Shown: one piece after another, positions 50,301 to 62,824 of the stretch
How positions within the stretch are numbered: position 1 is the stretch's first letter
Layout of the letters: each line of letters starts with the position of its first letter
NCBI RefSeq assembly: GCF_965638725.1
Contig: NC_134951.1
Location: forward strand, 75,333,068 to 75,397,067
Direction of reading: 5' to 3'
DNA from: Aptenodytes patagonicus
Lineage: Eukaryota; Chordata; Aves; Sphenisciformes; Spheniscidae
DNA: 64,000 nt
The notes under the pieces: model-generated
Database searches by the model: none
Told to the model about the DNA's origin: nothing
What the model saw: only the letters and a program-made list of their open reading frames with translations
Made by a program: the position numbers and the translations under genes

Positions 50301-53300
50301 GCAAAACAGTACTCAGAAGTCAATACTAGGTTAAGTAGGAATGGCAATTCTGTCTTCCGGAAATTGGTTATTACACACTACGTTGCTTTTTTTCAAATTA
50401 AAAATAAAGGACCACAGACAAAAGCCTAGGAACGTTATATACCTTCTTACCATCTTTAAATGGATGTTGTGTTTGGTCTTTACATGAGGAAAACCCGCTC
50501 TCTGAATCCTAACAATGCTGGGTTTGTTTGGTTTGTTCTGTAAAAATCCACAAAGGAGGAAAATACAGTATTTGTATGTGTTTCTGTAGACAATACTAAA
50601 AATGGGGAAGGAAGTTTATTCCCTCAAACTGTAATACTGAGTAACATTCAGCTCTATCTGCAGTATGTTACTACAACTTTTCCTCCTAGAAATGTCACCA
50701 AGCTGTATGCATTTCACCTCTGGGGAAATCTCGTCTCCCCTTTTTAGAGCAGTCTTTAAAGGTATATACTAATAATTCCAACAACCAACCAACCAAACTA
50801 CCTTGTAAGAAGATGGAGGTTCTATCCTAAGAGGGGTCTCTGGTAACTTGCCAGGTAATGTCTCTTCATCTACTGTAGTTTCTACTTGCCGGATGAGGTA
50901 CTGACTGGTAGTTTGCAGTGGATCTTGAGTATCTGAAGAAGAAAAGCTAGATTTAGTGCGGGGGCTTGCTTTTTATTTGACTCACTATTCAGGAAAACAA
51001 AGACATGCTGCATTTCTATAGTTATGGTACAGTTCTCACACATTTACAGCAAGGACACGGAAGGCTGACTTTTTTTTTTACTTCGGTAGTGAACTTGATA
51101 AGAAGCAGAAGCAGTGTTACAGTGCAGCCTTTAGCTGTGCCCTTAGCTGTAAATTTCGGCTGTCGCCAGATTAAAAGGTGATGCACTAGATCAAAATATT
51201 CATTTCCTATGAAATCCTTAAGAGTTTTTGATTAAACAAAACAAGTAAGATTAAGGCATCAAATAACTTCTCTTGCTTTTAAGTTATTCAAGTTTAATAA
51301 CATAAAACTATTCTCTGGTTTGGAAGTGACCCAGACAGGTATTTCCTCTCCAGTTTTCTCTTTCATTCTCAGAAAAAAGGGGGAGCTTTAGAGAAACTTC
51401 CATCATAGCACTGTGAGAAAAAGTCACTCCTGTGGGACGTCTGGGTTGCAGATTGACAAGTACCAAGTGCTTCAAAGGAGAACAGATTTGAAAACAAACA
51501 AAATACCTAGAATGTAGAAGAACTGAATTTAGGCATTTAAAAAAAAACCCAAAACAAATGACATAAAACAAAACACTTCCCTGTTAACAAAGAAACTGTT
51601 TCACTATGTAAAACACAGGAATAATGATGTCCTTTCACCCTTGTAAAGCAATACATCAACTATGGATAAAAATAATATGTAACAGCTAAGAGAGATACCT
51701 TTTCCTGAGAGGTTGGGAAGTGTAAATAACATGTCGTTGTCCCTTGGGATGGAATACAGCATGCTCTCTTTCAAAGGGACAGTGTACTTGGAATGTCTCA
51801 GTACCCTCAGGTCCTTTACTAAAATATCTATTTCTGTTACTTCTTCCTGCTGAACCTACAAGAGATGCAAACGTTGATATTACTGAGTTTAAAGTAAGAG
51901 TGAAGTAGGCTGGCAGAGAAAACCAATACATCACAGAAAACTCCAAGCCATTAAGATTTAGACATAGGGATGTTAAAACATGAATTAGTATTCTTTGTTT
52001 TTACTTACCACACTTCTATAGACTATACCACATTAGAAAATATGCTGAACAGACTGGGCCTCTCTCTCTCTCTCTCTCTGCAAAAGCATGTGGTAGTCAC
52101 TCCATGGGCTTTTAACCAAGTCTTACATAGCTCATTACGATCCTCTTTCAGGGAGGCATTTTAGGGCATGGAAAACTCAAGTACCTAGTGAAAGAGCACT
52201 TGCAAACATTGAAAGTGTTGCCGAGGCAAGACTGACACTTCTGCTTTTGCAGTAATGTTGCTTTTTTTCAACAACCAAAAGAATAGTTTTCTTCCTCCTC
52301 CTCCAGTGATGCACTGGACCCATTTCACTTAACAATCACTGCAAGCATCGCTTATATAGAACACATTCAGCATGACTCCTAGTAACACCAATAACCGCAT
52401 CGTGAGGCCAAGAACTGACAGAAATCCAGAGTGTTTGTGACCATAATTATAACTGCTACATAGAAATATAACTAACAAAAGAGGAATGCAGCATGTGATA
52501 CAGTTTCACTCATGCTTTCAGAGCCATAGACCAACCAACGGTCTGCTTTTGCTTTGAACATGCACAGAACAATGTCATGAAACAGATGATCGTTACTGTC
52601 AGCTGATAACTAATGAGAAAGATTGAAAGCTTTTGACCTAAAGGAACAATTAAGGAAACAGCATTAGCTTTCTGGTTGTTCTTACCAGGTCCCTATGAAA
52701 ATCTGAAATGCATTGTGATGTCTAGTTTGAAATCTGAAATACAACGCTATTGTGTAACAACTGAACCAAACCAGGATATATATTAGCCTCCTAACAGTGG
52801 GATAAACACCTCAGTAGAAAAGCTTCAAACCTCCCAATGGGATTTTTCATTAACAGAGTGAAATTTTGACACGATGCAGATCCCTGTAAAAAATACTACA
52901 TGCTGAGCATGCAATTAATTAAGGATCAATGCTATTATCATCATTCTCCTTTATAAAAAAAGAGCAGCAGAACATAAGCCAGCGTCAAAAGAGCCTGGCC
53001 ACATGCAAGATGCAGACATGTACTGAAACAAAAATTTGACACTTTTGCTGGCTTCAGCAGCTGTATCTTCTCTCCAGAACCTCTCTGGTTGGAAAAATAA
53101 CTATACCTTACAGGTGATTTTGAGAACTCAGTTCTGCACATTTCAACCTCAGCTAGAATTGTAACCCCTCACATTCGCTGGTATTTGTGCAAATACAGTT
53201 AGAATTTGGGGGTTTTTTTTCCTGTTCATCTCAAAATCCATGTTCATTATCAAGATTTTTATTCAAATGAGTTCATTATCTTACATGCAAAATATTCTAA

Positions 53301-56300
53301 GGCTAAGCTCTCAGGTGTTGTGGGTTTTCACAACAAGCCCACCTGCCATAAGAGTTTGCTGCTGCAAGCTGTTCCCCATGCTACATGCTTGAAACGCTTT
53401 GTTAGCTTGGAATAAACAATGAGGAAAACCTCAGGACTCAGAACGAGCCCATGCCCCTTTTATTTATTTTGTACATTATTTTGTAAATGAAATATTGCTT
53501 GTGAATCTGACTTTGCTTGCATAAATGCATGTGTTGAAAGAGCATGTGACAGAGTTAATGATACTCTAACAAGCTTAAGGGAAAGTCATCCAACACTTCA
53601 TGCTTCTATTTGTATTTTAATAATTAAAACTTGAAGTCTCCTTATGAAACACCCCCGCTACTATACAGGCAACTTAGATTGGTATTATCTCCCTCAGTAC
53701 TGTGCTAGCTAGCATTAGATTATATACTTGGTGCTCTAACCACCAGCCAGACACATGTAAACCTTTTAATCCTTGGTAACTAGTTGCTTCTCCTAAATTA
53801 AAAACAAGCAGAATGTTGGGGGGGTTTTTTACCTGTTTTCCATCAATTTCTGTCACTTCTTCCTGAATGACAATCAGCTGCAAATCAGAACTGGATGCCA
53901 AAGGCCACTCATGAACCATGATGCGAACACTGACGGTTCCCAGGCGCTGCTGGTCTGGTAAGTTATCCAAGTTTCCATTCTCCACTGTTAAAACACAATG
54001 TCACAGTTTTCAAAGAGAAACCACCCCAACCAGAAAGCAGTATACAACCGCAGGGCAAACAGTTGCAACGCTGACATAGATGCCTTTGCACACGTAGCAT
54101 CTGAATGGAAAAGTCATTACAACTACAGAGGACCACTAGCATCAAACCAGAGATGCCTGAACAGTTGTACGTAAGTCTGTACTATGCTGACGTCCTTAAC
54201 ACTTCCAGTAACTGCTGTTATAAGCAGTAGTAATCTGGGCAACATGGCAAACAGATGCCATGATTTTTTACCAGTGTATCACCAGCTCAACCTTGGAGCA
54301 GGTCTCACGATATAACATAGCAGACAACAGCAGTGCTGTGTGATCCGCAGACTGAGGGAGCTCACAAACAATGTTGCATCCCCGCCTTTGAGGTTTGCAT
54401 TTAAGCACTCGAAGCAGCACGCTTTGGCTTCACTATTGCTGCATTCTTATTTCAGTTGTCCAAAGGAGTTCGTAAGAGTAATGCTGCAGCCCAGCCAGCC
54501 ACCTGTGTAAACATCTTGATCCGCACAAAGTTCCCCTTCCTCTCAATACAGAAACAAATATGCTCTTTTCCACACACACTGCATACACTACTCAAGATGT
54601 CAGTTCCCTCATACATGTTTTCTCTCCCTCCCCCCCCCCCCGTTTTCATATGTGACCGTGACGCCTCAGACTCTCTTCCTACCCAAAAGCTTTCAGCTAT
54701 TTCAACAACCCAATATTCCTCCACAAGTACACAGAGAACTGCCTTTTTACCCTAGGTGTTTTTGCACAGAGCTAGTATCCTTTTCCCAGCTACCATGCCT
54801 CTACTACAGGTGAGGGCACACTGGAACTGACGTGCTGCAGAAGTGCAAGAGTGGAGGTGACACATCTCTCCAGCATGCAGAGAGCAAGGCACATGAACTG
54901 AGACTGAACTGGCCCCTGTTTCTAAGCCGCGAGTGCTGTGAGTCACTTGCAGTGCTGAGCCTAAGAGGCAAGTGGAAGAATGTCGGACTAGCGTCTTTCA
55001 GTTACACAGTAACAACTCGGCATGTTCGTGACTTTTATGCAATTACCCCTTTCCTCATAAAGCTATTTTGCTTATTTTAAATATAGAAAAATACTTTTTG
55101 GCATCATTTAGCAATATCTTCCATTGCGAAAATAAGTGGCAGAAGGAGAGACAAAGGTTTGAGAGAAAGAGAAGGGTTCCCTATAGGTGTGAGCCAGAGC
55201 ACTAACCCCGTTGCTGAATGTCTTCTGACTTACAGCAGCAAGCATACATTAAAGGACCAAAGCCTGAAAGATGCCAAGTAGCTGAAGCTCCCTGTGGTCC
55301 CAACCTTTCATGTGTCAGGCTGCTCAATCCCCACTGCATTCAGCAGGAGCGAAAGACACTTGCACTTCCAAAACTGACGTTTGTGGGAACTTCAAGTGGG
55401 GATATAGGTGCCAGGCATGATCTGACAACAGTGTCAAGACAATACCATTCAGGAGACTTGGTCTCCTCTCTAATGCTCAAGAGCATGAGTATTTGGCTCG
55501 TTTGGCTTTTACATACATTCAGGAGTATTTTTCCCCTCTGTTAACAGGTAAGAAGTATCTCGATATTCCTTTAGCATTTTCCAAACACTATCTGAATCTG
55601 TCATCAAGGATTTAGTAACTAAATAGTATAAGCATTACTTTACAGATAACAGAGAGAGGTACTGTGCTGAGGACTCAGACCCAAACACGGAGATAGAGAG
55701 TTCCAGGTTCCTAGCTCCCAGGCCATATCAGTATTTTTCTCACTGTTTCAGATTCACATTCGTAATTGTAGTCACTGCAAGCTATACAACTATGGTTTGG
55801 GAAATTAATAGGAACTACGGTAGAGTGCTCAGTATCTCTCAGAATTAGTCAATAAAATAATTTCTGTTTTTCTGGAGTCAAATATCTTGCAGGTAAATGG
55901 CATTTTGCCATGTTTTTCTACCCTAGGATAGAAAAAGTAGAAGCAATAGGAACATAACTGTCCCAGAAAGAGAAGTGAATTACTGCTCTCCCTCTCTAGA
56001 AAAGAAACAGTGTCAAATTAATAATTGATCATGCTTGGGAAGGAAGGGTTCAAGAAACAAGGTCATGGCTCAGAGAAGCAATTTAGAAAAAGCATTAGTA
56101 CTTTCTAAGTAAATGTCTGATTGTAAGGAGAGGATGACCTCAGAAACCAAGCTAGAGACTGACTGCACCTGATCCACCAGGAGATGATTCTGAATACAAC
56201 AGAAGCTTAAATCAAATAAGCATAATGGCCCTTGTTTAATTAATTATACAGTATGCTTTGTGTATCTCAGAAAAATCACAGTACTTTCTGGTCATTCACA

Positions 56301-57204
56301 AAAGGTGTAGCATTGCATCACTGGAAAAAATAGCAGTTTCAAGATAAGTCAAAGGAATTAACCACTGCAGGACACTAGCAAAACCGCAGTATTTGTGCTA
56401 TAATATCCCATCCAGCAGAAACTTGCTTGTCCAATAGACACAGAAATGAGATAATTAAAAGATCTTCCTAACAATAATTCATACTTTTGTTATTGAATCT
56501 CTTTTTGGATATATGCCAACCAACCTAGGGACACAGCCATTAGCAGGGTGGAGTTGCATCCTTCTGTTTACGTTGTCTAGCTTGTAGTGCAAAACATTCT
56601 TTTGAAAAGATAGGCAGAGTCTGGATTTCAGATTAGACCATTTACATATAAGCATGTGAATGTGACTTGTGAACAAGGCAGTAAGATTTTTTTCCCACCC
56701 CTTTTTGCAGGAAAATTATCCTACCTTGGGAAATGATTTGCTTCTACAATGCTCAGGTTTGCAGAGTAGGAGAACATGTAGCCATTGTAACCTTTCGCTA
56801 TTAGATAACAGGGAAGCCAAATACCCCAGGGTGGGGTGGGGAAACACACACAAAAAAAGAGAATACTCACATATTACTGTTCGACATGTTATGTGGGCAA
56901 CCCCGCTTTTCATAGGAAAATCATTTAGATATACCTGTCCATTAACATAGGTGATATTAAAAACAACCTGAAAGAAAGACAGACAGAATGAGTGTATGGT
57001 TCCTGGCCCTATGCTACCGTTCTGTTCTCAGAGGAACACACTTCATATTGACTGACATCAGACAAAGCAATGTATTTGCATCCACATGCAGACTTTGTTT
57101 CACTGCATATTAATTCACTGAATAAATAGAAAAATGGGACAAACCTGTCCTTTGTGAAATTCTCCATTGGTTTTCAACATCATAACATTGACTCTGATGG
57201 TTTC
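47271..57204 (-). CDS. GINM1: Glycoprotein integral membrane protein 1, seven coding exons (5' partial)
   Basis: GINM1 is a single-pass type I membrane glycoprotein of unknown function. Minus-strand exons in transcript order: 57204-57145, 56967-56871, 53984-53833, 51855-51699, 50932-50802, 49370-49207, 47379-47271. They join in phase to 870 nt, or 289 residues plus TAA. The human protein is about 330 residues; the roughly 40 missing ones are the signal-peptide exon, upstream and outside the window. Order: luminal domain with N-glycosylation sequons NITY and NLSG, Ser/Thr-Pro-rich stalk, one membrane helix (about [20 protein letters not shown]), short cytoplasmic tail ending KVCT. A Cys-rich CQW...LCRFW segment precedes the helix. 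Similarity to human is moderate in the luminal part and strong around VSVRIxVHEWP and [11 protein letters not shown]. No function can be assigned from sequence. Confidence 0.93.
47380..49206 (-). other. GINM1: GINM1 intron 7
   Basis: 1827 bp; no recognised elements apart from a G-rich GGGGGGGAGG at about 47939. Confidence 0.8.
49207..49370 (-). CDS. GINM1: GINM1 exon 7: transmembrane segment
   Basis: 164 nt, acceptor TTGTAG, donor GTAAGT, phase 0 in and 2 out. It encodes [20 protein letters not shown], then [20 protein letters not shown] and [14 protein letters not shown]. The hydrophobic run of about 24 residues is the single membrane helix. Confidence 0.95.
49371..50801 (-). other. GINM1: GINM1 intron 6
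   Basis: 1431 bp; nothing recognised. Confidence 0.8.
50802..50932 (-). CDS. GINM1: GINM1 exon 6
   Basis: 131 nt, acceptor CTTCAG, donor GTAGTT, phase 1 in and 0 out. It encodes [20 protein letters not shown] and [20 protein letters not shown], the stalk before the membrane. Confidence 0.94.
50933..51698 (-). other. GINM1: GINM1 intron 5
   Basis: 766 bp; nothing recognised. Confidence 0.8.
51699..51855 (-). CDS. GINM1: GINM1 exon 5
   Basis: 157 nt, acceptor TTGTAG, donor GTATCT, phase 0 in and 1 out. It encodes [40 protein letters not shown] and [19 protein letters not shown] repeats the end of exon 4. The human sequon in HSNYT is KYT here; NLS is kept. Confidence 0.94.
51856..53832 (-). 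other. GINM1: GINM1 intron 4
   Basis: 1977 bp with a (CT)10 run at 52060-52079; otherwise nothing recognised. Confidence 0.8.
52060..52079. repeat. (CT)10 microsatellite
   Basis: A short perfect dinucleotide repeat in GINM1 intron 4. Confidence 0.85.
53833..53984 (-). CDS. GINM1: GINM1 exon 4
   Basis: 152 nt, acceptor TTAACAG, donor GTAAAA, phase 1 in and 0 out. It encodes [40 protein letters not shown] and [10 protein letters not shown], the best conserved luminal segment. Confidence 0.95.
53985..56870 (-). other. GINM1: GINM1 intron 3
   Basis: 2886 bp with a C12 run at 54630-54641; no recognised gene or mobile element. Confidence 0.8.
56871..56967 (-). CDS. GINM1: GINM1 exon 3
   Basis: 97 nt, acceptor CTTTCAG, donor GTGAGT, phase 0 in and 1 out. 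It encodes [20 protein letters not shown] and [16 protein letters not shown] is a glycosylation sequon conserved with human. Confidence 0.93.
57145..57204 (-). CDS. GINM1: GINM1 exon 2
   Basis: 60 nt, 20 residues ([20 protein letters not shown]), acceptor TTTCCAG, phase 0 in and out. The donor GTTTGT is weak. It aligns with human DGIRINVTTLK, except that the asparagine sequon is lost (NVM instead of NVT). Confidence 0.88.
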
Positions 57205-57488
57205 CTGGAAAACAACAGTGCGAAGAGATGTAAGTTTCTGAGGAAACACATAAGCCGCTGCAGGCCACAGGCAGCTTTCACACACTGTCCTGACAGAATG
57301 ACTACGTACAATCCCCAGAGTACATTTCCAGGCTTTCTATCCAGCAGACGGAAGAAAGAGGAAAACACTTACTTGTTTCATGTAAGGGTTGGGGGTTTTT
57401 TTCCCTCTCTTTTTAATAGAGAGGATTGATGAGAAAGAATGACAGCTGCATCCCCTTATGTATAAAGGGCTTTTTAAAATCAAGATAA

Positions 57489-57509
57489 AATAATAATAAT
57501 AATAATAAT
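57489..57509. repeat. (AAT)7 microsatellite
   Basis: A perfect trinucleotide repeat in GINM1 intron 1. Confidence 0.85.
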
Positions 57510-60500
57510 CAAGCTAAATTCTCAGGAGAACTTGTTTCACATGGATATAATGGAAAAGAAGTCTCTCATATTAGCTGAAAAATAAGACAATACAAGGTGC
57601 AAATCAGATTCTCTGTAAATGTTTTTTAACTTAGTCTTCAAGGTGAAGTATAATTTAATACACATTAGCCTATACTAAAGAACACTCTGTTTTTTCAGTG
57701 TCAGCAGTAATGCTGTTTCTTTTCTTTGGTTATCATTCCCAAATTACACCACATGGGACACCTCCAAACGCACAGCTAATGGGGATTTGCTTCCTTCTTT
57801 CAAACCCTAATTGCTGTAATTTATTGACTCGTTCTGTCCTCTGATTTCACCCTTGTAATTTCAGGGGCTCTTTTGCAGATGGGACCTTAAATCTCCCAGG
57901 CCTGCCCCTGACAAAACCTACTTACAACAGCCAAACCTCTCTTGGATATAGCCAAAAGTAATGATTGCCACACTGCTTTCCTGAGTCACCTCTTCAAAAA
58001 TAATATTAAGCTCCTCATTTGTCTTTTGGGAGCCTTAAATTATTCTAATCACGTTTCATTTTCCTCTAGAAAACCTCTCCATACCTACAGCATCTTCTTT
58101 AGCTCTGTGTTTGAGTCATGGTTTCACAACTAACAGCTAAAAAGTGAGTCATGTCTCAATAGAAAGTTGAACTTCCCCAGAATTTAAAATAAATTAAAAA
58201 AACTCAATACATAAAAAGGCTTTTTGTTTGGTATTTTTATAAAACACTAAATTTTCAGGCAGGAAATACTATAAATGTACAGTACCTAGCACAATATAGT
58301 CACAATTCATGAACAGAGAGCTTCTGAATTGTAACTATAATGTAAAAAATTCCTTAAAACAACGGGTGTTTATCAGTATACGCAGGTAGCCAGGATTACC
58401 AAAAACTGAAAAACAACATCCAAATCTGATTCAGCAGAAATCTGGCATCATGAGAAGCATGGTTTAAAATCTTACACAGATAACCTTTTGGTTGGAAATT
58501 ACTTGTCATTGATGCTTCAGATGCATTTGTCAAATCAGTAGGAAAACTCTCTGGCCACTGAGACCAAAGAGAAATCTCTCTCTCAATGCCCTTTCTAGGA
58601 AACAGGTGTTTATACTGACTTTTCTTCAAAACTTAAATCCTAGCTATTCAAAGTAAATGAAAATTACCAACTTACTTAGAGAACTGGAAGTCTGTTACTG
58701 AAAATATAAACCAGATCAATAATATAATCACAGGATGTAATCTATTCTGTCATCCTGTAACTTCCTCAAACCACTTATTTTCTTCTCAAGATCTAAGAAT
58801 TCTGTATATTAAAAAAAAAAACCCGATGGACTTTTAGCTCTTTATCTATCATTCAGAGCTGTACTTCCCTTACACCCACAAACTGCTTAACAGATTACCA
58901 AAACCTTGTGTCATGACTTCTCAGGTTTTTCTGTTTTCTGGGGATTCAAAGGGCCCAAAAGATGGATTTTCCAGGCAGTCTTAATATTCCTTCAGTTTTT
59001 AAGCCTTAAATGAAATTTCAGTTCTTTTCCACAGAAAGTATTTTGCAATCTTTTTTCAACATCTGCAAAGTGACTCACTGAGATTACAAGAAAAAGGAAA
59101 CGACTGATAGCCTGTAACTGCTGTAAAAAAAACGGAAAATTCCCCCCTAGATTTTTGTTTTAAATCAAATGCTTTATTTAAAAACGAAGGGCATGGGGCA
59201 AGATAGATGTGCTCAACAATTGAGCGTTAAATGTACAAAGTGAGCTATGTATGCGATGATTAATTTTCTTCACAACAGCTGCCAATTCTGTTGACGTAGT
59301 ATCCACAAGCACAGTCATGAATTCCAGTACATACTTAAAACTTCCACTTGAAGAGCGTATTACATGTTTAAGAAATTAAAATATTTCAGTGGATCACTTC
59401 AGTGCTGTCAAAGTTACAAAAAATAGATCATAGCGTGCAGACAAGTAAGACAGCTTAACAGCTTGCTGCCTCTGCCACTAAAAGAGACAGTGTAGATCCC
59501 TCCTTGCCCGCACATCATCCTTCCCTTTGAGCCAATTTAGCTCACTACATTGTCAGGAAAACTTTCCCTTTTTTTGATGGAATGTTTTTCTGTCAGTTCG
59601 ACAAGCAAGGAAGAGCCAGACAAGCACAAGAGACGCAAGCACACAGCTGGGAGGAAGGAGCTGGGCTACTTGCTCTGACGGCCACAGGCTGTTGGATTGG
59701 CTCTGCTGCACAGTCTGCCTGTCCTCGCAGCATCTCCCTCTGACCAGAAGCAAGGTGATGGCGCATCCTCTGAACGGCACAGGTTCATAAAGTTGCTCGA
59801 TAACTTAGAGCAATGATTAATATTCCGCTACAGCGGCTACACCATGACCCTTGCAGTTTTGTGTTCACAATCAATGGAGAGCTGGTATTCTTGCCAGTCC
59901 CGTGACCGGTCTGCTCACATCCAGATCCAACAAATTCTTCTACTGATGACTTCCCACGTTCTATACATCCATTCTCCTGATTTGTCGTATGTTTCTGTTT
60001 TGCCTCTTCACTAAGCAGTCTCAAAGACTTGGTGCCAGTCTTGCTAAGAAACATTTCAAATAGATCTCAAAGTTTTGGCATTAACAAATAATGTTTTCAA
60101 TTATTCTTGCTCCAAATGTTCCCCAACTGATACAGAAACATCTCAAGGACCAAAGGAAGACCAACTTTTCCAGAGTCAGGACCAACTATATTGATGTCAT
60201 TCCTGACAGATGTTAATTTAACTTATTCTTAAAGCTCTCCAGTGACATCCAAAAATTTCATGCTCTCTTCAACTACTATTTAGCGCTCAGCTAGCTTTAA
60301 CATTAAAAGTTGTCCTAATGTCTAACCTGAAGCTTCCTTGCTGCAATTTATGAACAGGTTGTTCATTACTCTTCACAATATCTTCCCATGGAAAATAATA
60401 GTCCTCCAGTTCACTCTTCCTGAATTTATGCTAATGTTCCCAGCTCACGTAATCTTTCCTTGGAGGTGAGTTCCTCACTGCTGTCTTCCCATGGCTTCCC

Positions 60501-62786
60501 ACCGGTCTCTCCTGCAGTGCTGCACCCAAAACTCAATGGGTCCTGCTGCGGCCAATCTTCCTGACCCTACACACCTCATACCAAAATCTACATGAGAGCA
60601 AGACCCACCAGATGCGTGCCAAACACAATGAAAAGCCAGGCAGGAGGACTGAGGGAAAGAGGAAGGGATTATTGCAAGCAGCTCACAGGAGAGCAGAGCA
60701 CCATCCCAGCTGGCTCACTTCCACCCCCAGCAGGGAATGGGTGATGAACAGCATTCCCCCTGTTAACACAACCCCGGTTGGTACCCCCTTGATATCTGCT
60801 CATGAATAAGTGCTCAAGAGCCATACGTTGTTAATGCTTGTAAACTGGGAGGGAAACAGGCTGGGCAGGCCAACAGCTCTTGTACCATGCTTTCACGATG
60901 AAGTACCTGGCCTGACAAGCCATACTTGCTAGAAAGTGCTCCACTGATAACTCAAATACCCATCTTTCCAATCCTAGGGGTGAAGACTCACAGATTATGA
61001 AACATCCTCTAATTTCAACAGAGAAAATACTTTTTTATGTTACCATAACAAAACTCACTACTTAAGGGAAAAAAAAACAACAGTGTCTTATAGATATGTC
61101 TTATGGCTATACACTTCAGTACTAAGAAAAGTAAATAACCCCACATCACTTATTTTGTGTATCAAAAGCGTAGTAAGCCAATCCTGTAGTAACAAAATCA
61201 CTGAGAGCAGGACATGGGTCCTCTGCAGTAATCCATAATATTGCACTGTCAAGTTCTGGAGAAGCCTGAACTGTGAGTATAAAACTTGTTTGTATAACTT
61301 ATAATACACTTTTCAGTATTAATAATATAATGAAAGTTCACACAAATTTCAGACAGTCCTGTAATTTAAAAGGTCCTGAATTCACTGGAATATTTGAGAA
61401 AGCTGCACTTTGACAGAGTCAGAATCAAAGGACAGCCCCAAGAAGCAATTCAGGTCCCTAGGAAACAGGTTGTGCTTCCAGCTTACCACTGACACCCGTT
61501 CCATCATTCACAGCACCTTATCCCCTCCTGTGCTGCTGAATGCCTTCACACAAAACTCTACGCTAAAAATGGCCCCATCATTCTTAACGCTGTTACAGGA
61601 TGCAGATGTCTCTCCTGAGTTTTCCTACAATTTCTCATCACTGTTTTAGTGCTCTGGCAGTGATATTTACAGTGGTAATGGCCACAGTACCTGTAAAGAG
61701 GACAGCACTTCTACCACAAATGTATGTCATTCTCTTCCAGGACAGCTAGGCAAGAGCAGTAACAGTGTGGCGACATACATTACAGTGAACTAGTGAATTT
61801 TTGTGAACTTGGACCAATAGAGATAGGCAAGTAGTGATCATTTTCTCATCTTTTCTCTTTCACCATGTGCTGCAACAGAACCCAGGAGTGTGAAGTGGGG
61901 CAGTATAATCACAGTAGTAGCAGAAGAGCAAGATGGCAGCAAAGAATATAAAGCATCTGGCATAAGTTAAAAGGGAACATTCATTAATTCTTAAAGACTC
62001 CCCATACCAATACCACACAAATCTACAGAGAACATTTCACCTAATCTTAGCCTGTTATGAAAAATGCTGCACAAGGCAAAGCTGTCGGGTCTAATCACGC
62101 AAGAACTTCAAACAGATCTGATTACAGAATCACAGAAAAACTTCTTCCACGGGCAGTGGGTACCTGATGGGGTGCACCATTCAGTTTCTCCCAGTACAGG
62201 GTAGCTGTTAAGTCCTACACAACTGCATTAGTCACATAAACCCCATCTAGATTCAGCTGCTAGCAGCCAGCCCACTCAAAGCACAGCTGCTCTCTATTGA
62301 GGCTGTCCGGGCAAGGCTCGCTCTGCACTAGAAGGTCTGTGGGAAGTAGAGCGGGCAGCACTAGTAACAGATGGCATAGTGCCTTGCAAGATGGCCAACT
62401 GTACGGAGACTTGGAAGACAGACAGTCCCCTCGCAGCAACTACACAGGCACTATCAAGATATCCTGTTTGCGACAGGAAAATATAAAGTCCAATGAAGCT
62501 TGCCAAACAGATAAGACAAAATTAATAACTTGTTTCCAAATTTGAAAAGAGATTATGGGAAAAAGGTGTTCGAACAGACAAACAAAACTACCACCCAAAC
62601 TCATACCATTTGAGCACTGGCACTCAGATGGACAACTGGCTCCAAATAGTGTAACTGTATATTTGCAATCCAGGGCTCTGTGACCTATGCTTCTCATAAT
62701 TCTTTCATCAGACTCAAAACAGAGCTATGTTGTAGGATGAGTCTTAACTGCAGTCAGGCATAACTGAGTTAAGAAATAATCATGGT

Positions 62787-62824
62787 ACAAGTTTGACATG
62801 ACAAGTTTGACTTGACAAGTTTGC
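62787..62824. repeat. 14-bp tandem repeat, about 2.7 copies
   Basis: ACAAGTTTGACATG, ACAAGTTTGACTTG and ACAAGTTTGC follow each other with one mismatch between the first two units. Confidence 0.85.

Noticed and set aside
62294-62545. Overlapping ORFs on both strands near 62.3-62.5 kb as a possible GINM1 exon 1
   Set aside because: There is no signal-peptide-like start with a phase-0 donor and no CpG island. The exon 1 sequence known from mammals has no counterpart here.
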